This document shows, in pieces, positions 21,972-31,915 of a stretch of 64,000 nucleotides of DNA. Position numbers and translations under genes: made by a program. The notes beneath the pieces were generated by a model. The model made no database searches, was not told the DNA's origin, and worked only from the letters and a program-made list of their open reading frames with translations. This DNA comes from Isochrysis galbana (Eukaryota; Haptophyta; Isochrysidales; Isochrysidaceae). The stretch spans positions 1,282,113-1,346,112 of the forward strand of contig CM030939.1 in assembly GCA_018136815.1 (NCBI GenBank), written 5' to 3'. How positions within the stretch are numbered: the stretch's first letter is position 1; every line of letters begins with the position of its first letter.

Positions 21972-23150
21972 GATGAACTGCGGAGAGGTGTGCGGTGAGA
22001 GGGAAAAGGGCTGTGTGTACGTGAAAGATGGAGTGGTTGGAGAGAGGGAGAGGGGCGTTGGGAGAGCGCGACGACGACGTGGCCTCTCCCTCTCCTCTCT
22101 CTCTCTCTCTCTCTCTCTCCGCTTCCCGTTGCCACGTGGTGGCGCGCGCACGGGGGGAGGGGGGGGGGGAAGGGGAAGAAGAAGGGGACGAAGGGAGGGG
22201 GGAGGAGAGAGAGAAGAGAGTAGTCTAGAGTAGATGAAAGAGAAGAGGGGAAAGGAGGCCCTCCCTCCCGCGCGCGGTGGGGGTTGAGAATCTTGGCGGG
22301 CGGCTGCTGAGAGTGTTGAGGAGAGAGAGAAGGGGGAAGGGGAAGGGAGAGAGAGAACTCCTCTTCTGATATGATATAACCTCGTGATGCAGACTCTCGC
22401 CGACTCTCCGGCGCAAGGAGGAGGAGGAGAGGCGAGAGAGAGGGAGGGAAGGAGAGAGAAGGAGAGAGAGAGAAGAAGGAGGAGGGAATGGGCGAGAAGA
22501 GAGACGGAGAGAGTCGGTGAGAGGAGGGCGAGAGAGAGTGAGCGTGGAGGTAAGGAGAGACGTAAGAGTAGGAGCAGAATAGGGAGAGAACGGCGGGGGA
22601 GAGGTTCCCCCCCCCCCCGCCGCTGCCGTCGCCCCCGCCGCCCCCCCCCCCCCGTTTCGTCGGCTGTGCGTACTGACGAAACGCTTGCCCCCCCCCGCGC
22701 GCGGGAGAGGAGCCCCCCCCCCTCTCTTCTAACGAGTACAAACGACCAGAAGACGAGGAGGGGGATGGTGCAGCCTGGAGGCGCGCTGCGTGTCCGTAGA
22801 CAGTAGAACGCGCCTTCCTACCTATGTAGCCCGACCGGCTGGCTCTCCGCTCTCGGTAGGGCGGTCAAACACTGAATTCTGACTACTGACGCGCTCGTCA
22901 TCTTCGTCCTGCACATGACTAGTACATAGCTTCAGTCGCCCTCGATGGGAGGCCACTACGGTGCGTTGGGGCCTGCAACTGCAAATATAGCCAGAGATCC
23001 GTCTGTATTTGGCTCGTGGCCAACTCAGGGGGCTGTTGCGTCTTTCTTCCCATCTCTTTATTTAGCGCACCGCTGGGCGCGGGCGCGGGGGGGTCGCCGC
23101 CCTCTCTCTCTCTCCCTCTCTCCCTCTCTCTCTCTCTCCTTCTTCCTCTC

Positions 23151-23182
<32 letters not shown>

Positions 23183-23726
23183 GCGCTCTCTCTCTCTATC
23201 TTTCTTCCCATCTTCTCCGCTGGGCGCGGGGGGCGCGGGGTGGTCGCACTCACTTCTCTCTCGCGCGCGCAACTCTCTCCCCTTCTCTCTCTCTCTCTCT
23301 CTCTCCTCTCTCCTCTCTCTCTCTCTCTCTCCTTCTCTCTCTGTCCTTCTCTCTCTCTCCTTCTCTCTCTCTCCTCTCTCTCTCACTCCTTGTCTCTCTC
23401 TCTCCCTCTCCTCTCTCTCTCTCCTTTCCGTAAATAGAGAGAGGAGATGGGACCGAGATCTCACTCCCCGCCCCCCCTCCCCCGCCGCCGCCCCCCGCGG
23501 AGGGAGAGAGCAGCCACCCGGCCGGGGGGGGGGGTGAGAGCGGAAGAAGAAGGCCACGAGGGGGGGTCGAAGAGAGAGAAGAGACTGAGTGTGTTGAACG
23601 GAGAGAGAGGGGGGGGAGGGGGAAGGGAGAGAGAGAGATCAGAGGGGGGACTTCCCTCCCCACCATTCCCGCTTTCACTCGTTTTCTTTTATATCTTCTT
23701 CCCCAGAAGACGGGTCCTCCCGCCCC

Positions 23727-23758
<32 letters not shown>

Positions 23759-24080
23759 CAACACAGCGACCTCTCCCTCTCCCTCTCCCCCTTCCCCCAG
23801 GCGGCCGCGCGCCCCTCCCGAGCCCCTTCTCCCTCCCCTCCATTTCAGTTTTGACTCGTTTTATTCTGTATTCTTCCCCCCAGAAGATCGCCCCCACTCG
23901 CCCCGACCTCCCTCTCCCCCGGCGGCCGCGCGCCCGTCCAGAGCGCAGCGCAAGGAGGCGAGCACCCCCCCCCTCTCCCCCTCTCCCTCCTCGTCCCTCC
24001 CTCCCACCCACACCCTTCCTCTCCACCCCTCCCTTCCCGCCCCCGCCCCCTCCCCCCCCCTTCCCCCCCCCCCCCCCCAA
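21745..24080. repeat. CT/GA microsatellites and GC-rich leader region
   Basis: Holds a (CT)n tract at 21930-21968, GA-rich 22200-22600, and CT-rich 23098-23430 and 23730-23800. Two local duplications are visible: TCTTTCTTCCCATCT followed by CGCTGGGCGCGG occurs near 23040 and 23205, and a block around CTCGTTTT...CTTCCCC-CAGAAGA occurs near 23678 and 23856. The last 400 bases are C-rich and lead into the oxidoreductase start. Reading frames here are repeat artefacts. Confidence 0.7.
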
Positions 24081-25423
24081 ATGGTCTCCCCTCCCCTCCG
24101 CCTCGGAGTTCTCGGCTGCGGGTGCATCGGAATGGAGCACCTCCGCAACGCGATGCTACTGCCCTCCGTCACGCTCGCCGCCGTCGCGGACCCCCACGCT
24201 CCCTCGCGCGCTGCCGCCGCCGCGCTCCTTGCTGACAACCAGCTCGAACGTGTTCCCATCCTCGACTCGGCGGAGCAGATGCTCGCGCTCGGAGCGGTTG
24301 ACGCTCTGCTCCTCTGCACCCCCAACGACAGCCACGCCAAGCTGCTCGTCGAGCTGCTGCTGCCGACGCGGCTGCACCTGCTCGTGGAGAAGCCGCTCGC
24401 GACGACGGTCGAGGATGTCGCGCGCGTAGTCGCGCTCGCCTCCCGCATCCAGCGCGATGGGAGGCCCAAGCTCGCCTCGGTTCCAGCCGCCACCAGCGCG
24501 CCGCTGCTCTGGTGCGGCATGGAGTACCGGTACATCCCCGCTATTGCGAGGCTGATCGCCGAGGCGAGGGCGGGCACCATCGGCGAGCTACGTATGCTCT
24601 CGATCCGCGAGCACCGCTTCCCCTTTCTCAAAAAGGTGGGCAACTGGAACCGCCGCAACGAGCGCACGGGCGGCACCCTCGTGGAGAAGTGCGTCCACTT
24701 CTTCGACTTGATGCGGCACATTCTCTGCTCGGAACCTTGCCGCATCTACGCGAGCGGTGGACAGGAGGTGAACCACTTGGCGCCGACAGACGACGGCTCG
24801 CCCCAGCCCGACATCCTGGACTCGGCCTACGTCATCGTCGACTTCGACTCGGGTGCGCGCTCCATGCTTGAGTTGTGCATGTTTGCCGAGGCCTCCAAGC
24901 ACCAGGAGGAGCTCTCACTCGTGGGCACGCGCGGCAAGCTCGAGGCATTTGCGCCCTCGCACGGCGCCAAGTCGGACGACCGGTGCGCCGCTCGTCTACC
25001 GCCGCCCTGCCCCGTCTGTGCACGCCGAGGCCGCCCCTGATGTTCTCCTCCCACAATCACCACCGCAGACGCGAGGTGAACTTCCGCCGGCACATCCGCT
25101 CGGCCGAGTTTACACGCACCTATGAGGAGCGCTCTCATCCACCCTCGGTGGCCGAGTGTGGAACCATGCACGAAGAGCACGTCAGCATCGACCCGGACCT
25201 GATGAAAGCGGGAGATCACGCCGGTTCCACATTCTATGAGCTCGAGCGATTCGCCCAAGCGGCACTCACGCCGGGCGCCCAACCCGAGGTGACGCTCGAG
25301 GATGGGGCGTTCGCCGTCATGATGGGCGTTGGCGCACAGCGCTCCATCGAACAGGGCGTCCCCATATATTGGAAGGACCTGGTGTATGAGTACATGAATC
25401 ACCTCGAGAGATTCACCAAGTGA
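24081..25423 (+). CDS. Gfo/Idh/MocA-family NAD(P)-dependent oxidoreductase (2 exons)
   Basis: Predicted 418 residues. Exons are 24081-24982 and 25069-25423, with an 86-nt GT-AG intron in phase 2. The N-terminal Rossmann fold shows LGVLGCGCIGMEH (GxGxxG) and later LLVEKPLATT, the EKP motif of the family. The second domain contains WNRRNERTGGTLVEKCVHFFDLMRHIL, where the Lys/His region normally forms the active site. It ends with TLEDGAFAVMMGVGAQRSIEQGVPI, typical of sugar and inositol dehydrogenases. Substrate cannot be told; a sugar or cyclitol is likely from the family. No targeting peptide is obvious. The start follows a C run and is the first ATG in frame. Confidence 0.88.
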
Positions 25424-26824
25424 GCGCCGGGCGCGATCCCGTGACTGGACGACCCCTGCGCGCTGACCCACTTCTCATAGCCCCAACCGCCCGCTACTCG
25501 GCCAGCTCGCACCCATGCGAGGCGCGCACTCCGCCAGCGGCTCGAGTGCAGCCTGGTCTCGGCCGGCCGGCCTATTCGTGTGGACCCAACCTAAAGGGTC
25601 GCCCACCCGACGCGTGCACAACAGCTTTGCCCAACGCCGTCACGTATGACCTCTACGGCAACCTCAGCATGGTCAGGGCGTCCAAAGTGCATGAACTCAT
25701 CGTATATTTCAAAATCGCGCCCCCGCCCCATTGTCACGGAGGGGTGGGTGCTCGCAGTGATCACGAATCATGATAGGCGCGGCTATTCGCAGTCGGTTGT
25801 GACAAGAGCATGCTTCAATTTTGTGGTGTCTTGCCACAATCGTCGTCGGGTGTCATGGCTATGTCTTTTGCTCGTGCGTGGAGCAGGCGCGACCGGATGA
25901 GGAAGGCGGGGGTGTGGCTTACCAATGCGTCACAGCGCCAGCATTCCGCGTTGGTGTGGCCAGCGTCATTGAGCTACGTCGATACTATTACGATCTAGCT
26001 CACGTCTCTGCATGTTGCTCAGGCTCCAATCATTGCTGGTTGTTGCTTCCCGAACCAATCGATCCCATCCATATGAGTGTATAATGTCCAGACGCCAGCT
26101 CGGGCGTTCACCGATCTTTGTTTTTGTGTCGGCAGGTGGAGCACATGCGCATGAGTCGCAATCCTGCCCATCGCCAATCGATCAAACGCAGCGCACTACG
26201 CGATGAGCTAAGCGCGAGCGCCTTCAGAAAATGCTTTGCGCGATGTGTTGTCTCGATTGCGTCACCCGCCTTTATGTTTGCGATCAGCAAGTTTTATCCT
26301 ATACACCGAGTCGAGTATTGTGGCCTTCTCCCGGTGATTGGTGATGTGCTTTTCCGTTCGTTGGTTGTGGTGGTGGTTGGTGGCGGCGGGCAAGCCCGCG
26401 GTGCTGCTTTTCTTAAATATTGCTGCTAGGAGGGCCCGGTATTCACTGATAGCTCATAGCCCGGTCACTCACTAGGGGGGTGCGGAGGTCACCATCTGTA
26501 ATGGGCAAACGCAGGCCTAAATAAGCTTCCTACATGTCCCGATATGGGAGATCCGCAAAAATAAAGGGGGTGTTCCGGAAAAGTTTTCGAAAAATACCCG
26601 ATTTCAGGCCTCTGACAGCCGTGCGGAAATATATGCCAGGCCCCCTCCGGTATTATTTTACCGATGGCCTTCATGCGCGCCTCTCGCAGCGAAACACGAA
26701 ACCATGGGCATGGCCAGCTGACCCAGACCTAAGATCCTGGTTTAATATGCATAGCAATACATTTTCACTATGTTTTCATTGCGGCTTGAACGTAGCAAGT
26801 AAGTATCGCAAAAATAAAGACACA
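25424..26824. other. Intergenic region with one dispersed repeat
   Basis: Holds the 3' flank of the oxidoreductase and a dispersed repeat at about 26553-26700. That repeat is a diverged inverted copy of 46095-46260 and shares AAAAATACC-GA-TTTCAGGCCT and CCCCTCCGGTAT words. No gene recognised. Confidence 0.5.
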
Positions 26825-26825
26825 A

Positions 26826-27481
26826 AACTATTGTTATAGTTTTAGCGATGGAGCGCGCGCCGACCGCTCCCCTCTCCCAGCCCCCCGCCGCCACGACGCC
26901 CCAACGGGGCCGCCCCAAACCGCCGGAGCCGAAGCGCTCGCAGGCCTCTGCCCCACCAGACACCGACGTCGACATGGCTCCGCCACCCTCGCCTCCTCAC
27001 CAGCCCCAGAAGCAGGGAACAGGCCGTGCCCTGTTCCCTGCAGAGAAACAGAGCCAGCAACTGGCTCAGCCGCCCAGCTCCACCGCCTCGCCACCCAATC
27101 AAGGACTGCCCGACTCCCAATTCCACCCGCTTGAAGACAGCGCGTGGGAACACGTAAGCGAGTCCCCTTCGGCCGCCGACTTTTTAGCCGACCGCCTCGC
27201 CCACATGCAGTCCGCGATCGACGCTCAACTACTTCGCGATGAGAAACGCGACCGAGAGCACGCCGCCCTCCTCGAGATGATAGCGGGCGGCGGCGGGTCG
27301 CCCGCCCCCGAAAGTCCTGGTCCTGGGCGAAATCAGCGGCGTCGTCGCCACCATGTTTTATTTAGGGGGCGCTAGCGTCGCCACCTGCGACCTCCGCCCT
27401 TCGGAGATCGACTACATCCCCCACTTCCGAGGCGACGCTCGCCACATCCAAGATTTGGGTTGGGACCCTCGTTTATGCTAG
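26826..27481 (+). mobile_element. Hairpin-leader element, copy 5, carrying a methylase-like domain
   Basis: Starts with AAAACTATTGTTATAGTTTT and AGCGATGG; the ATG is at 26848. The first 80 residues are nearly the LINE ORF1 leader (MERAPTAPLSQPPAATTP). The frame then leaves the LINE and enters a charged helical stretch (ADRLAHMQSAIDAQLLRDEKRDREHAALLEMI). Next, in another frame from 27302, comes a domain reading KVLVLGEISGVVATMFYLGG, ASVATCDLRPSEIDYIPH and FRGDARHIQDLGWD. This matches the N-terminal SAM-binding half of a phage/bacterial protein family usually annotated as DNA cytosine-methylase-like. The copy is degenerate and ends at about 27481, before the family's catalytic-type box. Confidence 0.65.
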
Positions 27482-27916
27482 ATCTAGATGATCTTCGATC
27501 TTTCTTCTCACTTTGCATCGAGAAAGACATAAAAGTGGCATGTATTTGATTAAGGAGCAAAAACACGTGAGATTCGCCTTGTTTTCTTGGGACGTGCGGG
27601 CGCGTGCCTAGCCGCGCCACGCGCCATGCGCCACCGGGCCGTGAGCCCGCAACGATAGGTGGCAATTAGAATTAATTAGAGTTACTTTCGGCTTTTATAC
27701 TAGCGAATTTTCGCACAAGTTTTGTGAAAGTTACTCTTTTCACGGTTTACGGTTTCCCTTCCCCAAATTTCTCGAAATTTCTTCGCGCTGAGACGTCCCC
27801 CAAATTTTGCAAAAAGTTTCGCGAAACTCTTACCAGGTCCTACCTGGGCTCAAGTTGGGGCTTCGCCGATTTTCGTCTCGAAAATCGAGGATTTGAGTTT
27901 TATTTTTACCCTTACC
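27482..27916. other. Short gene-free stretch
   Basis: AT-richer than its surroundings, with TTTCTCGAAATTTC words near 27770 that loosely recall hAT subterminal repeats. No ends or coding signal could be assigned. Confidence 0.35.
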
Positions 27917-27917
27917 C

Positions 27918-28165
27918 TTAGCCAACTTGTTCAGGTTGGAACCAACTTGTTGAGGTTGAAATCAACTTGTTCGGTGGGAGTGGGTGGAACCAACTTGTTC
28001 AGGTTGGAACCAACTTGTTCAGTGTTCAGTGGGGGAAGGAAGCCAACTTGTTCAGGGTGGAGTCAACTTGTTCAGTGGAGGGAACAAACATGTTCAGGTG
28101 GGAGTGAACATGTTCAGGTGGGAGTGAACATGTTCAGGTTGCGAGTGAACTTGTTCAGAGTGACG
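27918..28165 (+). repeat. Minisatellite with (C/G)AACTTGTTCAGG core
   Basis: About ten irregular units of 20-27 bases sharing AACTTGTTCAGGTTGG or AACATGTTCAGGTGGG. The last units contain GAACATGTTC, a perfect 10-base palindrome. It has no cas genes and no regular spacers, so it is not a CRISPR array. Confidence 0.85.
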
Positions 28166-28627
28166 GCTCGTGGGTCTATACCCCCTGTGTCCCTCCAGGC
28201 CCCCGAATACCCCAAGCCCCGAGTCTTCCAAGTAACCCCGTCCAGTCTACGAGTGCCTACGAGTCCTAAATAAGCGGTACCTGCTCGCCGCGCCCGGTCA
28301 TACGCTTTCCGCTCCTCCGCTTCGCCGTCTGTGCCCTCCTCCAGTCCATTTTAAGTGCCCGTCCTTGGCTTCCCCCGTTCTCCCGATGAGCCCGCCCCGG
28401 GCTCCCCGGATGAAGCGTGCGCCGCGCTAGCCGCCGGTGCGCCCTCGCGACTCGTTCCCGAAGAGGAACCGAGCTTCGCTCCGCCAAGAATAGGGACGGA
28501 GGGCTGATCGGATTAGCAAAAGCACTCTGCCTCATGCCGTGCAAGTAGCGGTTAGCCTGTTATTGTTAAAAGTTGCTTTTGTTTTTTGTCGCACCTTATA
28601 TTATGTTAATGTTATGGATACGGCGCA

Positions 28628-29758
28628 TCAGCCATGTACACTTCCAACAGAGGAGGCACTAAGCCAAATCATGTACTGATATACTACCGTAGAGACAGGT
28701 GTGCATGTTCGTAAAGACGCATGCCACTTGCAAGTACTTGCCGACATCCCGTCGAAGGGTTTGCTGCGCCTTTGACCCCTTAACCCATGGCCACAAACCG
28801 GCGATTTTATCGAAGCCCCATTCGACACCGACTCGATACGGTGCCATAGCCCTGTTGAACCGTGCCTGCCACAGAAGTTAGACATCCCTGGACTAAGGTA
28901 GGCGGAGTCACCGAAGAGGCAAAACGTCGTAGCAGCGGCAGCGCAAGTCACTTGCATGACTTGCATCAGGCTGGATACACGGCACACAAATGAATCATGG
29001 CGCGAACCATGCACCGGGCCAAAAGGCCACAGACGAATCCTGTTGGGGAAGTAGACGCCTGGACTCTTGACACGATGTGTGCGCTTGTGGCCCGAGTAGT
29101 AGAATCTTTGCCCTCGAACCGGCCTCGCTGTCTGCCAGAGCTCGCCGTCCACGAATCCAATTAGGCTGCCAACTCCCATGCCGGCCTCCTCAAAGATTGG
29201 CAAAGCGCGGGAACAATGGGGCAAACGACGAGAGGCTTCTGAACAATGGGGCAAATGAAGAGAAGCTTCTGGAATCTAAGAGGTGTGGGAGGTGCTTGTG
29301 TATATACTCCACTACAGTCTGATGAATCTCACATATTGCAGCCTCACTCCGACCACACTCCCATGTAAGTCCAGCTACGCCTCCTGCGGTGCCAAGGAAG
29401 GAGAAGAAGGGCGTGGGAGTGTGAAGCATCGAGCGTGGCACATATGCCACGAAGGGCGCCCACCTGCCGTCTTGAAACGCCGGAGCGTGAGCAGCACTGC
29501 CTCCTCGGTGCTTGCCACATGCGTGCTTGGTCTCGAGAAGCCTGCAGGTAGATCGAGCACAGCATTGAAGCGCGGCAAGTCCTCGAGGCGCACACCGAAG
29601 CATGCGTGCATGGCTCGCACCACCGACCCATAACCGCCACCTGCCTCCGCTGTCTCGCGCTCCAGACGCGCCAGCGACAGGCGCTCTGGCCCAATCAATG
29701 CACGAGCGTGTCGAGCGAAGAAAGGGCTCTGTTGCAAACGCAAGTATCGCCAGCTCAT
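28628..29758 (-). pseudogene. PIF/Harbinger-type (DDE_Tnp_4) transposase, decayed
   Basis: On the minus strand, from 29758, an N-terminal segment (RFKTAGGRPSWH) is followed in another frame by LTWECGRSEAAICEIHQTVVEYIHKHLPHL, the helix-turn-helix part of Harbinger transposases. The catalytic part follows: LIGFVDGELWQTARPVRGQRFYYSGHKRTHRVKSPGVYFPNRI, GPVHGSRHDSFVCRVSSL and FCLFGDSAYLSP. The first Asp (FVDG), the second (RHDS) and the ordered GD-AY block fit DDE_Tnp_4. At least two frame changes are needed, and a tandemly repeated SFAPLF segment interrupts the middle. Inverted ends were not found. Confidence 0.75.
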
Positions 29759-29928
29759 TGAGGCGGCTGTGCTACTGCGCCTCGCTGTACCAGCCCTGGC
29801 GCCGCAGCGTTGCCTACCACCGGCGCCTCCTCAGCCCTCAGCAGCATCGCCGCTGAGAGCGCCAGCTGGGACGGACCGAGCTCCTGCGCGTTGGAAGGGG
29901 CGGGTCGGCATCGCTCTCCCGACGGGGG

Positions 29929-29930
<2 letters not shown>

Positions 29931-29970
<40 letters not shown>

Positions 29971-30321
29971 CTCTCAGGGCGATCTCTCCCCGCCAACTCC
30001 AAAGCTCCAACCTCGAAATATCGATAGTTCTTCCGTGAGTTATTCTCTATTTGCGAGGCGGCTGAAGGTGCGTTGCGGCAGAGGGGCGGAGCACCTCTCC
30101 CTCCCTCTCTCTCTCTCTCTCTCTCCCTCCTTCTCTCTCTCTCTCCCCCCCCCCCCCCCCCCCCCCCCCCCTCTCTCTCTCGTAACAACCAAACCCGCTG
30201 TCTGTCTCTCCTCTCGCAGAGAGATCCCCCCGCCACTCACTCTGCTCGGAGCCCCGTCGTACACATCTCTCTCTCTTCTTCTCCTTTCTTTCTCTATACC
30301 CCCTCTCTCTCCTCTGCTCCT

Positions 30322-30379
<58 letters not shown>

Positions 30380-30670
30380 TCTCCCTCTCTCCCTCTCTCC
30401 CTCTCCCCCCCCCTCCCCCCCCCACGGCCCCCGCCGCGCCGCCGCACCTCTCTTCGTCGCCCCCCCGAAGAAATCGATTCGTCGAGCTCGCGGAGAAGAC
30501 AAATATTTCCTTAAAGTGCCCTATCTTTTGTCTGAAAGCGTCTCTCTCTCGCGGGGCTCTCCAACGAATCTGAAGCCCACTGGCCGCCTAGAATATTCAG
30601 GTAACTCTCTCTCTCCTCTCTCTCTTCTCCTCCCCCTCCCTCTCCTCTCTCTCTCCTCCCCCCCTACTCT
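29931..30670 (+). repeat. CT microsatellites and C runs upstream of the SGNH gene
   Basis: Several CT blocks (29931-29967, 30096-30180, 30330-30410, 30601-30675) are separated by short unique pieces, with a C run of about 27 at 30145-30171. They are pyrimidine-rich on the sense strand of the SGNH gene and end just before its ATG. Confidence 0.88.
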
Positions 30671-30679
30671 CTCTCTTCC

Positions 30680-31915
30680 ATGGGAGTCACCCCTCGCCCT
30701 GCCTCCAGCGTGGTCGCCTTCGGCGGGTCGAACACCGTGGGCGCGAACGCGACGCACACGACCGCGAGGGGAGCAACCACATGGGGCCGCCCTCTCAAGA
30801 GCTTCGCCCGTCTCTCCGCGATGGCTCTCTCTGCAAGCTTCTCCGCTCACGCGATGGGAGGGATGTCTCCGAGCAGTATCATGTGTGCCCGCTCTCAAAT
30901 CCCAAAGGACACAGTGCTTGGCACGGTGGAGTTCCTGCCAAACATTGGGTTCATCCACGATGATGAGGCAGAGGTACGGGCGATGAGGTTCCTCGTGAGG
31001 AGCATCCAGGAGGTGGGGGCGCTTGCGGTTGTGGTCAATGTGGTGCCGGGCGATGCGCGCTTCGAGCGCGACGCCAAGTACAGCAAGTGTGGTCAGCTGA
31101 AGACCGATGAGGAGGAGGAGGCGATGATTGGGTGCGTCGACAAGGAGCGTATGGGAACAATCCGACAAAAGATCCGTGCGATGGCCGCGCAGGAGGGCGC
31201 TCCACTTGTGGAGATGGAGTGCCAGTCCACACCGGAATTGTGTGGCTCCGACTCCTTTCACATGAACCAGGATGGACACCAGCGCATCGCGGATCAGATC
31301 CTCAAGCTTGTGAACGCCTCACACCGTGATGTAGCGCATGACTCAATCAATGATGAGGCCCAAGTCATGCCACCAAACATGGTGTGTGCGCATAACGAAG
31401 AGATTGTTCGCTACATGGGATCGCGGTCTCAAGGCTTCTTCTTTGAAAATGCGGCAACAAGATTGGCCCCCAAGTACCAGCTTTCTACCATCGTTTCAGC
31501 GGGTGTCAACAGCACCCTATCTCTTTGCTTGCCCCTAAACCTTGCGGAAACTCGAAGGGTTGCACGCGTCCGGTCTGGGAAGAACGAAGTGAGGGGTCGC
31601 AGCATCTCAAATGAAACGACACTTGTCATCCAGCTCGGTCTAGTCGCGTCCCACTCCGGTCAGGGCGTTGCCAGTGTGAGATGTCGGGGCGCGTGCTCAT
31701 GCCAAGGGCAGACGCGCAACCTGCTACGCAAGGGAACTCGCGTGACGATCGAGGATCTCCTCAGCCTCAAGGCGACTCCGAGTGAGACGAAGGAGGAGTG
31801 TCATGCATACTTCAAGGGTGACATGTGTGAGGTGCTCCTTGAGGCCTCGCACAATCATGACGTGGGCGGCAACTATTCGCGTGTGTCGCTGCGTTCCATC
31901 TCGATGCATCCCTAG
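30680..31915 (+). CDS. SGNH-hydrolase-like protein
   Basis: A 411-residue open frame. Block I of the SGNH/GDSL fold is VVAFGGSNTVGAN, with Ser in GGSNT as the likely nucleophile. Block V is DSFHMNQDGHQRIADQI, giving the Asp-x-x-His pair of the triad; the Cys-rich stretch before it (CQSTPELCG) may form a disulfide. The central part (AVVVNVVPGDARFERDAKYSKC) probably holds block III. The C-terminal 200 residues are Cys/His-containing and not recognised. Such proteins are esterases or acyl/acetyl hydrolases acting on lipids or glycans; the substrate here is unknown. The ATG lies directly after a CT tract, and part of the N terminus could lie in an upstream exon, since a GT donor-like site (CAGGTAACTC) occurs at 30598. 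Confidence 0.68.
   Translation: MGVTPRPASSVVAFGGSNTVGANATHTTARGATTWGRPLKSFARLSAMALSASFSAHAMGGMSPSSIMCARSQIPKDTVLGTVEFLPNIGFIHDDEAEVRAMRFLVRSIQEVGALAVVVNVVPGDARFERDAKYSKCGQLKTDEEEEAMIGCVDKERMGTIRQKIRAMAAQEGAPLVEMECQSTPELCGSDSFHMNQDGHQRIADQILKLVNASHRDVAHDSINDEAQVMPPNMVCAHNEEIVRYMGSRSQGFFFENAATRLAPKYQLSTIVSAGVNSTLSLCLPLNLAETRRVARVRSGKNEVRGRSISNETTLVIQLGLVASHSGQGVASVRCRGACSCQGQTRNLLRKGTRVTIEDLLSLKATPSETKEECHAYFKGDMCEVLLEASHNHDVGGNYSRVSLRSISMHP

Noticed and set aside
21899-23557. Several 200-280-codon frames on both strands
   Set aside because: Low-complexity products of CT/GA tracts and G runs.
27918-28165. CRISPR-like array
   Set aside because: Units are irregular and contiguous with no unique spacers, and the genome is eukaryotic.
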